Of a stretch of DNA of 64,000 nucleotides, positions 1 through 8,577 are shown in pieces. The translations under genes and the position numbers were made by a program. Source of the DNA: Pseudomonas brenneri (GTDB lineage Bacteria > Pseudomonadota > Gammaproteobacteria > Pseudomonadales > Pseudomonadaceae); assembly GCF_007858285.1 (NCBI RefSeq), contig NZ_VFIL01000001.1, forward strand, positions 186,001 through 250,000. The letters run 5' to 3'. Below the pieces are notes generated by a model. The model made no database searches. It was not told where the DNA came from and was given only the letters and a program-made list of their open reading frames with translations. Each line of letters opens with the position of its first letter. The stretch's first letter is position 1.

Positions 1-1448
1 CCAGCCGTGAAGGCATGGAATACGCCTGGTTCAACAACGTTGAATCCAAGCCGGGCATTGGCTACCCCAAGGAGTGGGAGAACCAGGACAAGTGGAAGGG
101 CGGTTGGGTCCGTAACGCCAACGGCTCGATCAACCCACGTATCGGCGGCAAGTTCCGCGTGTTGGCGAATATCTTCGCCAACCCCGACCTGCCGAGCCTG
201 GACGACTACTACGAGCCGTTCGACTTCGATTACCAGCACCTGCACACCGCGCCCCTGGGCGAGCACCAACCCACTGCGCGCCCGCGCTCGGTGGTGTCGG
301 GCAAACGCATGGAAAAGATCGAGTGGGGCCCCAACTGGGAAGAAATCCTTGGCACCGAATTTGCCAAGCGCCGCAAGGACAAGAACTTCGACCAGATCCA
401 GGCCGACATTTATGGCGAGTACGAAAACACCTTCATGATGTACCTGCCGCGCCTGTGCGAGCACTGCCTGAACCCGGCGTGCGCGGCGTCGTGCCCCAGC
501 GGCGCGATCTACAAGCGTGAAGAGGATGGCATCGTCCTGATCGACCAGGAAAAGTGCCGCGGCTGGCGCATGTGCATCAGCGGCTGCCCGTACAAGAAAA
601 TCTACTTCAACTGGAAAAGCGGCAAATCCGAGAAGTGCATCTTCTGCTACCCACGGATCGAAGCGGGCATGCCCACCGTCTGTGCGGAAACCTGCGTCGG
701 GCGAATCCGCTACCTCGGCGTGCTGCTGTATGACGCCGACCGCATCAGCGAAGTGGCCAGCACTGCCAACGAGCATGACCTGTACGAGAAGCAGCTGGAA
801 ATTTTCCTCGACCCGAATGACCCGGCGGTGATTCGCCAGGCCCTGGCCGATGGTGTACCGCAGTCGGTGATCGACTCGGCCCAGCGTTCGCCGGTGTACA
901 AAATGGCCGTGGACTGGAAGCTGGCATTGCCGCTGCACCCGGAATACCGCACCTTGCCGATGGTCTGGTACGTGCCGCCACTCTCGCCGATCCAGAACGC
1001 GGCGGCTGCGGGCACCGTGGGTATGAACGGGGTGATCCCGGATGTCGACAGCCTGCGGATTCCGTTGCGCTACCTGGCGAACATGCTGACTGCCGGTGAC
1101 GAAAAACCGGTCAAGCGTGCGCTTAAACGTCTGTTGGCCATGCGCGCCTTCAAGCGCTCCCAGCAAGTGGATGGCGTCGAGGACCTGCAAGTGTTGGCCG
1201 ACGTGGACCTGAGCGTGACCCAGGTCGAAGAGATGTACCGCTACTTGGCGATTGCCAACTACGAAGACCGTTTTGTGGTGCCCAGCGCCCACCGTGAAGA
1301 CGCGATGAGCGATGCGTTTGCCGAGCGCTCAGGCTGTGGTTTCAGCTTCGGCAGCGGCTGCAGTGGCAGCTCCGACACCAATATGTTCGGGGCGAAGAAG
1401 GCCAACCGCCGTGACGTACTGAAAACCGTACAGATCTGGGAGGACTGA
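1..1448 (+). CDS. narH: Respiratory nitrate reductase beta subunit NarH (5' truncated by window edge)
   Basis: Electron-transfer subunit of the membrane-bound NarGHI nitrate reductase. It passes electrons from the haems of NarI through four Fe-S clusters to the molybdenum site of NarG on the cytoplasmic face. The frame is open from the first bases (SREGMEYAWFNNVE), so roughly the first 30 residues, including the first Cys group, lie outside the window; about 481 residues are present. Visible ligands are CEHCLNPACAASC, then CRGWRMCISGC, where Trp occupies a Cys position as expected for the 3Fe-4S cluster, then CIFC and CAETC. The length fits the family. It is the second gene of narGHJI and the narJ ATG follows 3 bases after the stop. 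The promoter must lie upstream of the window. Confidence 0.97.
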   Translation, partial: SREGMEYAWFNNVESKPGIGYPKEWENQDKWKGGWVRNANGSINPRIGGKFRVLANIFANPDLPSLDDYYEPFDFDYQHLHTAPLGEHQPTARPRSVVSGKRMEKIEWGPNWEEILGTEFAKRRKDKNFDQIQADIYGEYENTFMMYLPRLCEHCLNPACAASCPSGAIYKREEDGIVLIDQEKCRGWRMCISGCPYKKIYFNWKSGKSEKCIFCYPRIEAGMPTVCAETCVGRIRYLGVLLYDADRISEVASTANEHDLYEKQLEIFLDPNDPAVIRQALADGVPQSVIDSAQRSPVYKMAVDWKLALPLHPEYRTLPMVWYVPPLSPIQNAAAAGTVGMNGVIPDVDSLRIPLRYLANMLTAGDEKPVKRALKRLLAMRAFKRSQQVDGVEDLQVLADVDLSVTQVEEMYRYLAIANYEDRFVVPSAHREDAMSDAFAERSGCGFSFGSGCSGSSDTNMFGAKKANRRDVLKTVQIWED

Positions 1449-1451
1449 GCC

Positions 1452-2207
1452 ATGCGTATTCTTAAAGTGATTTCGCTGTTACTGGACTATCCCACCGAGA
1501 CCCTGGTGAGCGGCCGCGATGAATTGGAGCAGGCGATTATCGAATCGCGGGAAATCAGCCCCAAGCAACGCGGTGCATTGTTCGAGTTGCTGGAGCTGAT
1601 CTGCAGCAATGACCTGATGGATGGCCAGGAGCACTACGGTGCGTTGTTTGGCCGGGGCCGTTCGCTGTCGTTGCTGTTGTTCGAACATGTACATGGCGAG
1701 TCGCGGGACCGTGGCCAGGCCATGGTCGACATGATGGCCCAATACCAGGAGGCGGGCTTCGCTATCGGCGTCAAGGAGCTGCCGGACTACATCCCGCTGT
1801 ACCTGGAGTTCTTGTCCACCCGTGAAGACATCGAGGCCCGCGAGGGCCTGGCGGATGTGGCGCACCTGCTGGCCCTGCTGGCGGCGCGCCTGGACGAGCG
1901 CGAAAGCGCCTACGCCAGTTGCTTCCGTGCGCTGTTGCAGATCAGCGGCGCCGAGCCCCATCAGGCGATTGCCCAGTTGCGTGAGCAAGTGGCCGCCGAA
2001 GTGCGCGACGACTCCCTCGAAGCCCTGGACAAGGTCTGGGAAGAGGAGGCCGTGGACTTTATGCAGGCCGAGCAGCAGGACCGTTGCAGCGCCATGCCCA
2101 GTGCACCGGGCAAGGCCCGCGAAGAAAGTGCGGTGCCGTTGCACTGGGTGGATTTTCAGCACGAAGGGCTGGCCGCCGCGCCAGCCAAGGAGGTGGGTAA
2201 TGTCTAA
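1452..2207 (+). CDS. narJ: Nitrate reductase assembly chaperone NarJ (delta subunit)
   Basis: Cytoplasmic system-specific chaperone that binds apo-NarG, holds it until the molybdenum cofactor and Fe-S clusters are in place, and is absent from the final enzyme. It is 251 residues long, close to the usual 230-250, and mostly helical by composition, with the family-type opening MRILKVISLLLDYPTE and the central LPDYIPLYLEFLS segment typical of NarJ/NarW proteins. The acidic C-terminal third is less conserved. The start lies 3 bases after the narH stop, and the 3' end overlaps narI by 8 bases, so it is translationally coupled inside narGHJI. Confidence 0.96.
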   Translation: MRILKVISLLLDYPTETLVSGRDELEQAIIESREISPKQRGALFELLELICSNDLMDGQEHYGALFGRGRSLSLLLFEHVHGESRDRGQAMVDMMAQYQEAGFAIGVKELPDYIPLYLEFLSTREDIEAREGLADVAHLLALLAARLDERESAYASCFRALLQISGAEPHQAIAQLREQVAAEVRDDSLEALDKVWEEEAVDFMQAEQQDRCSAMPSAPGKAREESAVPLHWVDFQHEGLAAAPAKEVGNV

Positions 2208-2877
2208 GTGGAATTTGCTGGTATTTGGCGTGTATCCGTATGTCGCCCTGGCGATCTGCCTGTTGGGCAGTTGGGCACGCTTTGACCTGTCGCAGTACAC
2301 CTGGAAGGCCGGCTCCAGCCAGATGCTCAATAACCGTGGCATGCGCGTGGCGAGCAATTTCTTCCATATCGGTGTGCTGTTTGTGCTGGCCGGGCATTTT
2401 GTCGGGCTGCTCACGCCGGCGTCGGTCTACCACCATGTGATCAGTACCGAAAACAAGCAATTGCTGGCGATGGTTTCCGGTGGTTTCTTCGGCCTGCTGT
2501 GTCTGGTGGGCCTGGTGATGCTGGTCAAGCGCCGCCTCACCGATCCACGGGTACGGGCCACATCAAGCCCGTCGGACATCCTGATCTTGCTGGTGTTGCT
2601 GGCGCAGTTGGTCCTGGGTTTGCTGACTATCGTTGCGTCGACCGGGCATATGGACGGTTCGGTGATGGTGATGCTCGCGGACTGGGCGCAGAACGTGGTG
2701 TTGCTGCGGCCGGTGGAAGCGGCGGCGGCGATTGCCCCGGTGAGCCTGATCTACAAGGCACACGTGGCGCTGGGCCTGACCCTGTTTGTACTGTTCCCGT
2801 TTACCCGTCTGGTGCATATGGTCAGCGCGCCGATCTGGTACCTGGGCCGTCGTTATCAAATCGTGCGGCAAAAGTGA
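2200..2877 (+). CDS. narI: Respiratory nitrate reductase gamma subunit NarI
   Basis: Dihaem cytochrome b membrane subunit that oxidises quinol and anchors NarGH to the inner membrane. The 225-residue product begins MSKWNLLVFGVYPYVALAIC, which is both the NarI N-terminus and the first membrane segment. About five hydrophobic segments follow, with His residues in helices 2 and 5 (FFHIGVLFVLAGH; YKAHVALGLTLF) suited to bind the two b haems. The ATG lies inside the end of narJ after an AAGGAGG-type site; a longer in-frame reading starting further upstream would run deep into narJ and is unlikely. The length equals the E. coli protein. Confidence 0.96.
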   Translation: MSKWNLLVFGVYPYVALAICLLGSWARFDLSQYTWKAGSSQMLNNRGMRVASNFFHIGVLFVLAGHFVGLLTPASVYHHVISTENKQLLAMVSGGFFGLLCLVGLVMLVKRRLTDPRVRATSSPSDILILLVLLAQLVLGLLTIVASTGHMDGSVMVMLADWAQNVVLLRPVEAAAAIAPVSLIYKAHVALGLTLFVLFPFTRLVHMVSAPIWYLGRRYQIVRQK

Positions 2878-2887
2878 GGAGAACGTC

Positions 2888-3784
2888 ATGACTACAGGAT
2901 GCGGATGTGGTGGCGGTGCTGGCGGTGGCGGTTGCAGTTCTTCGGCGAAAGAGCCGGAGGTGGTGGTGGCAGCCGAGCCGCAATTGATCGCCAGCAGCGA
3001 GCAGGAATGGCCGATGGTCAGCGTCAACGGGGTGCAGATTGCTCCCGAGACGATGGCTCAGGAACTGCAATATCACCCGGCAGAAAGCCGCGAGGAGGCG
3101 GTGTTCCTCGCCGCCCGTGCCTTGGTGATCCGCGAGCTGTTACAGCAGCGGATTCGCGAATTGGGTGTGCAGTTGGAAATCGGCGCCGGCGAGAACGAAG
3201 AAGAGGCGGCGACTCGCCTGTTGCTGGAGCGTGAAGTCAAGGTGCCGGAGTGTGACGAAGCCACCTGTGTACGCTACTTCGAAAGCAATCGAGGGCGCTT
3301 TCACAGCGCGCCGTTGCTGGCGGTACGGCACATTTTGCTGGAGTGTGCGCCGGACGATGCCGAGGCACGCCATCAGGCACTGTCCCAGGCCGAAGTGCTG
3401 TTACTGAGCCTGGAGGAGGCGCCCGGCGCCTTCGCTGAACTGGCGCTGAAGTACTCGGCGTGCCCGTCCAAGGCCCAGGGCGGCTCGCTCGGGCAAGTCA
3501 GCAAGGGCCAGACCGTGCCGGAGCTGGAGCGCCAGTTGTTTACCCTGGCGCCAGGCCTGGCCAGTAAACCTCTGGAAAGCCGCTACGGCTGGCATGTGAT
3601 CTGCGTCGATCAACGTATCGAAGGCCAGCCGTTGCCGTACGAGGTGGTAGCCACGGCGATTCGCACTCAGTTGCAGCAAGGGGTGTGGCAGAAGGCACTG
3701 GTGCAATACCTGCAAACCCTGGTCGGCGCGGCCGATGTGCGCGGTATCGCGTTGCAGGGCGCCGACTCGCCGTTGGTGCAGTGA
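2888..3784 (+). CDS. Parvulin-type peptidyl-prolyl isomerase of the nar operon
   Basis: Predicted cis-trans prolyl isomerase of 298 residues, probably helping nitrate reductase fold, because it sits between narI and moaA in the same operon (10 bases after narI, 1 base before moaA). The C-terminal half holds the parvulin/rotamase fold: VRHILLE near residue 147, then [27 protein letters not shown] and the closing YGWHVICVD. The N-terminal half is a helical NifM/SurA-like extension. There is no signal peptide, so it should act in the cytoplasm. The first 20 residues are very rich in Gly and Cys ([18 protein letters not shown]), which is not part of the fold and could bind a metal. The start is the ATG after a GAGGAG site. 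Confidence 0.9.
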   Translation: MTTGCGCGGGAGGGGCSSSAKEPEVVVAAEPQLIASSEQEWPMVSVNGVQIAPETMAQELQYHPAESREEAVFLAARALVIRELLQQRIRELGVQLEIGAGENEEEAATRLLLEREVKVPECDEATCVRYFESNRGRFHSAPLLAVRHILLECAPDDAEARHQALSQAEVLLLSLEEAPGAFAELALKYSACPSKAQGGSLGQVSKGQTVPELERQLFTLAPGLASKPLESRYGWHVICVDQRIEGQPLPYEVVATAIRTQLQQGVWQKALVQYLQTLVGAADVRGIALQGADSPLVQ

Positions 3785-3785
3785 T

Positions 3786-4772
3786 ATGAGCCTGGTGGAT
3801 GGAGTGGGCCGTTCCATTGACTACCTGCGGCTGTCGGTGACTGATCGTTGTGATTTTCGCTGTGTGTATTGCATGGCAAAAAACATGACCTTCCTGCCGC
3901 GCCAGCAAGTATTGACCTTGGAGGAGCTGCAACGGCTGGCGACGGTGTTCGTCAGCCAGGGCGTGCGCAAGATTCGCCTGACGGGCGGTGAGCCGCTGAT
4001 CCGCCCGGGCATTGTCGAGCTGTGCCGCCATATCGCCGCATTGCCCGGTCTGCGCGAGCTGGTGATGACCAGCAATGGTTCGCAACTGGGCCGGTTGGCG
4101 CGGCCTCTGGTAGAGGCCGGGGTCAAGCGCATGAACATCAGCCTGGACAGCCTCGACCCCGAACGCTTTCGCGCGATTACCCGCAACGGCGACCTGCGCC
4201 AGGTGCTGGGCGGTATCGAGGCGGCACGGGATGCCGGGTTCGAGCGGGTCAAGCTCAACTGCGTGGTGATGAAGGGGCGCAACTTCGATGAAGTCCCGGC
4301 GCTGGTGCAGTACGCCATCGACCAGGGCATCGATATCAGCTTTATCGAAGAGATGCCCCTGGGGGATGTGGGGCGCTCGCGTGGTGAAACCTTCTGTTCC
4401 AGCGAGCAGGTGCGTGCATTGATTGCCGAGCACCACGCTTTACTCGACAGCACCGAAAACAGCGGCGGCCCGGCACGTTACGTACGCCTGGCCCGGCATC
4501 CGCAGACGCGCATCGGCTTTATCTCGCCCAATTCCCATAACTTCTGTGCCAGTTGCAACCGGGTACGGATGACGGTGGAGGGGCAGTTGCTGCTGTGCCT
4601 GGGGCAGGACAACGCGGTGGATTTCCGTGCGTTGGTGCGCCGCTATCCGTTGGATGACCGGCCGTTGGTGGAGGCGCTGCACAAGGCGTTGCGGGGTAAA
4701 CCGTTACGCCATGACTTTACCGGGGAGGGCGAGGTGCAGGTGGTGCGGTTTATGAACATGAGTGGGGGGTGA
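3786..4772 (+). CDS. moaA: GTP 3',8-cyclase MoaA (molybdenum cofactor biosynthesis)
   Basis: Radical-SAM enzyme that, with MoaC, converts GTP to cyclic pyranopterin monophosphate, the first step of molybdenum cofactor synthesis needed by NarG. The 328-residue product has the radical-SAM cluster motif CDFRCVYC (Cys22, 26, 29) and the second, substrate-binding 4Fe-4S site [18 protein letters not shown] (Cys254, 257, 271). It ends in the MoaA-specific double glycine (MNMSGG). The ATG starts one base after the isomerase stop, so it is the last gene of the nar operon. The length and both clusters are intact. Confidence 0.96.
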   Translation: MSLVDGVGRSIDYLRLSVTDRCDFRCVYCMAKNMTFLPRQQVLTLEELQRLATVFVSQGVRKIRLTGGEPLIRPGIVELCRHIAALPGLRELVMTSNGSQLGRLARPLVEAGVKRMNISLDSLDPERFRAITRNGDLRQVLGGIEAARDAGFERVKLNCVVMKGRNFDEVPALVQYAIDQGIDISFIEEMPLGDVGRSRGETFCSSEQVRALIAEHHALLDSTENSGGPARYVRLARHPQTRIGFISPNSHNFCASCNRVRMTVEGQLLLCLGQDNAVDFRALVRRYPLDDRPLVEALHKALRGKPLRHDFTGEGEVQVVRFMNMSGG

Positions 4773-4905
4773 GGAAGTGCCGGAGCCCTGTCGAACAGTA
4801 GTTCCCGTTGTTTTGTATCAAGGGCATTCCGCTGGCCCGCGTGGCTTTTTTCCGTCGTTACCATTGCTCGTTTCTACAACGCGCAATATCGACAAGGAAC
4901 CCGGA

Positions 4906-5400
4906 ATGAATCGATCCGCTGACGGCTTCACTACACCCCCTGAGGGATATGGCGACTGGTTGAAGGAGCTGAAAAACCGCATCCACTCTGCCCAGCAACG
5001 TGCATCTCTGGCGGTAAACCGTGAGCTTGTGCTGCTGTACTGGCAGATTGGCCAGGACATCTTGACCCGACAGGCGCAACAGGGGTGGGGAGCAAAAGTC
5101 ATTGAGCGTCTGGCGCGGGATTTGCGTTCAGCTTTTCCTGATATGAAAGGTTTTTCGCCGCGTAACCTCAAGTACATGCGCGCATTTGCTGAGGCTTAGC
5201 CTGAGGTTCAGTTTGTGCAACAGGCTGCTGCACAATTGCCGTGGGGTCATAATTTGGTCCTGCTGGATAAACTGCCCGGCCCCGAAACCCGCCGCTGGTA
5301 CGCCGCCCAAGCCATCCCGACAGAACTTCAAACCAGCTTACCCAGCATCGAACAGATTGAACGTGAACTGGCCTGTGACGATACCTCTGCGCAAACTTGA
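4906..5400 (+). pseudogene. Decayed YhcG/DUF1016-family PDDEXK nuclease gene
   Basis: The frame starting MNRSADGFTTPPEGYGDWLKELKNRI matches the N-terminal DUF1016 domain of the YhcG family (WLKELKNRI, LLYWQIGQDIL, SPRNLKYMRAFAEA). It hits an in-frame TAG at 5197-5199 where family members have Trp (AEAWPE). The same frame then continues through family sequence (QLPWGHNLVLLDKLPGPETRRWYAAQAI). It next jumps directly to the extreme C-terminus of the family (SLPSIEQIEREL) and stops at 5398-5400. The central part and the C-terminal PDDEXK nuclease core, about 200 residues, are missing. There is therefore one nonsense change plus one large in-frame deletion, and no function is expected. Intact relatives are about 330-380 residues. 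Confidence 0.85.
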
Positions 5401-5437
5401 CCCTGGTCAATTGCAACCTACCTTTCACTGCGTACCA

Positions 5438-5453
5438 TCACTGCATCTTGTGT
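5438..5453 (+). promoter_or_regulatory. Putative distal NrdR box of nrdD
   Basis: TCACTGCATCTTGTGT keeps the outer half-sites of the palindromic NrdR box (ACACTATATATAGTGT-like) with about 12 of 16 positions matching. It begins exactly 31 bases before a better box, three helical turns, which is the arrangement known for tandem NrdR sites in ribonucleotide reductase promoters. Confidence 0.55.
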
Positions 5454-5468
5454 CTATACGAACTATTA

Positions 5469-5484
5469 AATCTATATGTAGTGT
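5469..5484 (+). promoter_or_regulatory. Putative proximal NrdR box of nrdD
   Basis: AATCTATATGTAGTGT matches about 13 of 16 positions of the NrdR palindrome and lies 12 bases before the nrdD start codon. NrdR is the ATP/dATP-responsive repressor of ribonucleotide reductase genes. No Anr/FNR box (TTGAT-N4-ATCAA) is visible in the 96 bases before nrdD. Confidence 0.6.
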
Positions 5485-5496
5485 TTTGGAGCCCCC

Positions 5497-7497
5497 ATGC
5501 AGATCACCTCAAGCCCGCTGGTCAGTACCCGTCTACACAAGCGCGATGGCACTCTCGTAGCCTTTGACGCCGAGAAAATCCGCCAGGCGATGATCGCCGC
5601 GGGTAACGCCACCGGCGAGTATCAGGACGCCGAGGTCGATCTGTTGTTAGGGGCGGTGCTCGCCAGGTTGCGCGGGATCACCCGGTTGGATGTGGAGCAG
5701 ATCCAGGACAGTGTCGAGCGGGTGCTGATGGACGCCGGGTACTTTTTGGCGATGCGTGCCTATATCGTCTACCGCGAGCAACACGGGCGCCTGCGCCGTG
5801 ATCGCAAGACCTTGGTGGAAGTCGCCACCTCGATGAACGAGTACCTCGACCGTGAAGACTGGCGCGTGCAGGCCAATGCCAACCAGGGTTATTCCCTGGG
5901 CGGGCTGGTACTCAACGTGTCGGGCAAGGTCACCGCCAATTACTGGCTGGACGAGGTCTACAGCCAGGAGATCGGCCAGGCCCACCGCGAGGCGGATTTG
6001 CATATCCATGACCTGGACATGCTCGCGGGCTATTGCGCCGGCTGGTCCCTGCGCACGTTGCTGCACGAAGGGCTCAATGGCGTGCCCGGCCGCGTCGAAG
6101 CCGGGCCGCCCAAGCACCTGGGCAGTGCCCTGGGGCAGATGGTCAATTTCCTCGGCACCCTGCAGAACGAGTGGGCCGGTGCCCAGGCTTTCAGTTCGTT
6201 CGACACCTACCTGGCGCCCTTTGTGCGCAAGGACCAACTGTCGTTTCCCGAGATTCGCCAGGCGGTGCAGGAGTTCATCTACAACCTCAACGTGCCATCG
6301 CGCTGGGGCACCCAGACGCCGTTTACCAACCTGACGTTCGACTGGGTTTGCCCCGAAGACCTGCGCGAGCAGATCCCGATCATCGGCGGCGAAGAGATGC
6401 CGTTTGCCTACGGCGACCTGCAGGCGGAAATGGAGCTGATCAACCGTGCCTATATCGAAGTGATGCAGGCGGGTGACGCCAAGGGGCGGGTGTTTACCTT
6501 CCCGATCCCCACTTACAACATCACCCATGATTTCCCATGGGACAGCGAAAACGCCGACCGCCTGTTCGAGATGACCGCGCGCTACGGCCTGCCGTACTTC
6601 CAGAACTTCCTCAACTCCGATATGCAGCCCAACCAGGTGCGCTCGATGTGCTGCCGCTTGCAGTTGGACGTGCGCGAATTGCTCAAGCGTGGCGGCGGGT
6701 TGTTCGGTTCGGCAGAGCAGACCGGCTCATTGGGCGTGGTGACCATCAACTGCGCGCGCCTGGGGTATCTGTTCAAGGGCGATACCAGTGGCCTGCTGCA
6801 ACGCCTGGACCACCTGATGGAGCTGGCGATGGAAAGCCTGGAGGTCAAGCGCAAAGTCATCCAGCACCATATGGATGCCGGTTTGTACCCCTACACCAAG
6901 CGCTACCTGGGCACCTTGCGCAATCATTTCTCCACCATCGGCCTGAACGGCATGCACGAGATGCTGCGCAATTTCACCGCCGACGAGGAGGGTACCCATA
7001 CCGCCCGTGGGCGCGAGTTTGCGTTGCAGGTGCTGGATCATGTGCGCGCTACGTTGCTGCGGTTCCAGGAAGAAACCGGGCATTTGTACAACCTGGAAGC
7101 CACGCCGGCTGAAGGCACCACCTACCGGTTCGCCAAGGAAGACCTCAAGCGTTTCCCCACGATCCTCCAGGCCGGCAGCCTTGACGCGCCGTATTACACC
7201 AACTCCTCGCAACTGCCGGTGGGCTTCACCGAAGACCCATTCGAAGCCCTGGAACTGCAGGACGAACTGCAATGCAAATACACCGGCGGCACGGTGCTGC
7301 ATTTGTATATGGCCGAGCAGATTTCCTCGGCCCAGGCCTGCAAGCAATTGGTGCGCAAGGCCCTGGGACGCTTCCGCCTGCCGTACCTGACGGTGACACC
7401 GACGTTCTCCATCTGCCCGGTGCACGGCTACCTGGCGGGCGAACATGAATTCTGTCCCAAGTGCGACGAGATCCTGGCCCTTAACGCCACCCTGTAG
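5497..7497 (+). CDS. nrdD: Anaerobic ribonucleoside-triphosphate reductase NrdD, catalytic part without glycyl-radical domain
   Basis: Class III ribonucleotide reductase large chain, 666 residues, reducing NTPs to dNTPs without oxygen. Residues 8-100 form the ATP-cone allosteric domain (TRLHKRDGTLVAFDAEKIRQAM). The catalytic ten-stranded barrel follows (NYWLDEVY, HREADLHIHDLDMLAGYCAGWSL, NLTFDWVCP). The metal-binding knuckle near the end is of the CxxH...CxxC kind (Cys640, His643, Cys653, Cys656). The chain then stops at LNATL, before the C-terminal RVxGY loop that carries the radical Gly in ordinary NrdD. The TAG stop belongs to a REP element (CTGTAGGAG). The missing domain is encoded by the next small gene. 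The start has a GGAG site 6-9 bases upstream. Confidence 0.93.
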   Translation: MQITSSPLVSTRLHKRDGTLVAFDAEKIRQAMIAAGNATGEYQDAEVDLLLGAVLARLRGITRLDVEQIQDSVERVLMDAGYFLAMRAYIVYREQHGRLRRDRKTLVEVATSMNEYLDREDWRVQANANQGYSLGGLVLNVSGKVTANYWLDEVYSQEIGQAHREADLHIHDLDMLAGYCAGWSLRTLLHEGLNGVPGRVEAGPPKHLGSALGQMVNFLGTLQNEWAGAQAFSSFDTYLAPFVRKDQLSFPEIRQAVQEFIYNLNVPSRWGTQTPFTNLTFDWVCPEDLREQIPIIGGEEMPFAYGDLQAEMELINRAYIEVMQAGDAKGRVFTFPIPTYNITHDFPWDSENADRLFEMTARYGLPYFQNFLNSDMQPNQVRSMCCRLQLDVRELLKRGGGLFGSAEQTGSLGVVTINCARLGYLFKGDTSGLLQRLDHLMELAMESLEVKRKVIQHHMDAGLYPYTKRYLGTLRNHFSTIGLNGMHEMLRNFTADEEGTHTARGREFALQVLDHVRATLLRFQEETGHLYNLEATPAEGTTYRFAKEDLKRFPTILQAGSLDAPYYTNSSQLPVGFTEDPFEALELQDELQCKYTGGTVLHLYMAEQISSAQACKQLVRKALGRFRLPYLTVTPTFSICPVHGYLAGEHEFCPKCDEILALNATL

Positions 7498-7591
7498 GAG
7501 CGAGCTTGCTCGCGAAAAACATCAACGATATCGCGGGCATCCAGATTTAGCGCGGCACCCTCTGGTTCTTCGCGAACAAGTTCGCTCCTAC
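7493..7591. repeat. REP pair (REPIN-like) between the two parts of nrdD
   Basis: Two REP sequences in opposite orientation: TGTAGGAGCGAGCTTGCTCG at 7493 and its diverged mirror TTCGCGAACAAGTTCGCTCC ending at 7591, about 50 bases apart. The left copy supplies the TAG stop of nrdD. This is the GTAGGAGCGAGC subclass, also seen at 42154 and 45961. Confidence 0.9.
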
Positions 7592-7630
7592 CCAGGAGCC
7601 AACCGTTTTCAAACCCCAAGGAGATTCACC

Positions 7631-7786
7631 ATGCAAACCTCCCAGCCACAACGCCAACGCTGTGAAGTCTGGACCCGTGTCATGGGTTACCACCGACCGG
7701 TTTCGGCGTTCAATCCCGGTAAGCAATCGGAGCACCGTGAGCGCGCGCACTTTACCGAAAGTGCCGCTGCGGCCGGGCGCCAATGA
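7631..7786 (+). CDS. nrdD: Separate glycyl-radical domain of NrdD (51 residues)
   Basis: Small gene encoding only the C-terminal radical loop of class III ribonucleotide reductase. Residues 11-37 read CEVWTRVMGYHRPVSAFNPG followed by KQSEHRE. This is the RVxGY signature with predicted radical Gly19, followed by the NrdD-type tail. It has a strong ribosome binding site (AAGGAGATTCACCATG) and lies in a different frame from the catalytic part, so it cannot be reached by readthrough. Its TGA overlaps the nrdG ATG (ATGA). I infer that the peptide docks onto the truncated NrdD and is activated by NrdG, much as free YfiD/GrcA docks on pyruvate formate-lyase. The alternative is a relic of a broken nrdD, which the strong start and coupling argue against. 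Confidence 0.85.
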   Translation: MQTSQPQRQRCEVWTRVMGYHRPVSAFNPGKQSEHRERAHFTESAAAAGRQ

Positions 7787-8478
7787 GTCGAGCGCTACGG
7801 GTCGGGGGCCTGGTGCCCCTGACCACCCTCGACTACCCCGGCATGCTCGCCTGCGTGCTGTTTTGCCAGGGCTGTGCCTGGCGTTGTCGGTACTGCCATA
7901 ACCCGGACCTGATTCCCCCACGCGGCAGCGATGAGGTGGATTGGCGCCGGGTTTTGCTGTTTCTGCAACGGCGCCAGGACCTGCTGGACGCCGTGGTGTT
8001 CAGCGGTGGCGAACCCACTTTGCAGGAAGGCTTGTCTGGCGCTATGGATGAAGTGCGCCAGATGGGTTTTCGCATCGGCCTGCACAGCGCCGGTATCAAG
8101 CCTGCAGCGTTCGCCCATGCCCTGGAGCATGCCGACTGGGTTGGTTTCGACGTCAAGGCCCTGGCCGAAGATTGCCAATTGATCACCCAGGTCAAGGGCA
8201 GCGGCACCGCCAATTGGCGCAGCCTCGACCTGCTGCTGCACAGCGGCGTGGACTACGAGTGCCGCACCACCGTGCATTGGCACCTGATCGACCCGCAACG
8301 CCTGTTGCTGCTGGCCCAGCGTTTGCACGAACGAGGTGTCAAGCGCTTCGCCGTGCAGTTGGTACGCACGGCACGCATGCTCGATGAGCAACTGCCGAGT
8401 GTTTCGGCACAGGCCTTGCTGCCTGAACTATGGGAGAAAATGCGGGCACTGTTCCCGGCATTTGTTTTACGGGGTTGA
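7783..8478 (+). CDS. nrdG: Anaerobic ribonucleoside-triphosphate reductase activating protein NrdG
   Basis: Radical-SAM activase that abstracts hydrogen from the radical glycine of NrdD. The product is 231 residues with the cluster motif CAWRCRYC (Cys31, 35, 38) after an N-terminal GLVPLTTLDYPGMLACVLF typical of this NrdG group, and a VFSGGEPTLQ SAM-contact motif. The length fits the Pseudomonas/Thermotoga-type NrdG, which is longer than the E. coli form. Its ATG overlaps the stop of the glycyl-radical peptide gene by 4 bases, so the activase and its peptide substrate are translationally coupled. Confidence 0.94.
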   Translation: MSRALRVGGLVPLTTLDYPGMLACVLFCQGCAWRCRYCHNPDLIPPRGSDEVDWRRVLLFLQRRQDLLDAVVFSGGEPTLQEGLSGAMDEVRQMGFRIGLHSAGIKPAAFAHALEHADWVGFDVKALAEDCQLITQVKGSGTANWRSLDLLLHSGVDYECRTTVHWHLIDPQRLLLLAQRLHERGVKRFAVQLVRTARMLDEQLPSVSAQALLPELWEKMRALFPAFVLRG

Positions 8479-8577
8479 TCCCTTCGCGGAGCCCTTTCAA
8501 GCGTGGCGATTGAACTCCCACCGGATTATCAAAGATGCTGCCCCTTGTGGGCAGGTATTCATCAGGGAGCTTATGAC

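Noticed and set aside
4773..4905. Rho-independent terminator after moaA
   Set aside because: A run of six T follows a GC-rich stretch near 4845, but the stem is imperfect and short, so I did not call it.
5401..5496. Anr/Fnr box in front of nrdD
   Set aside because: Expected for an anaerobic enzyme, but no TTGAT-N4-ATCAA-like sequence is present in the intergenic region.
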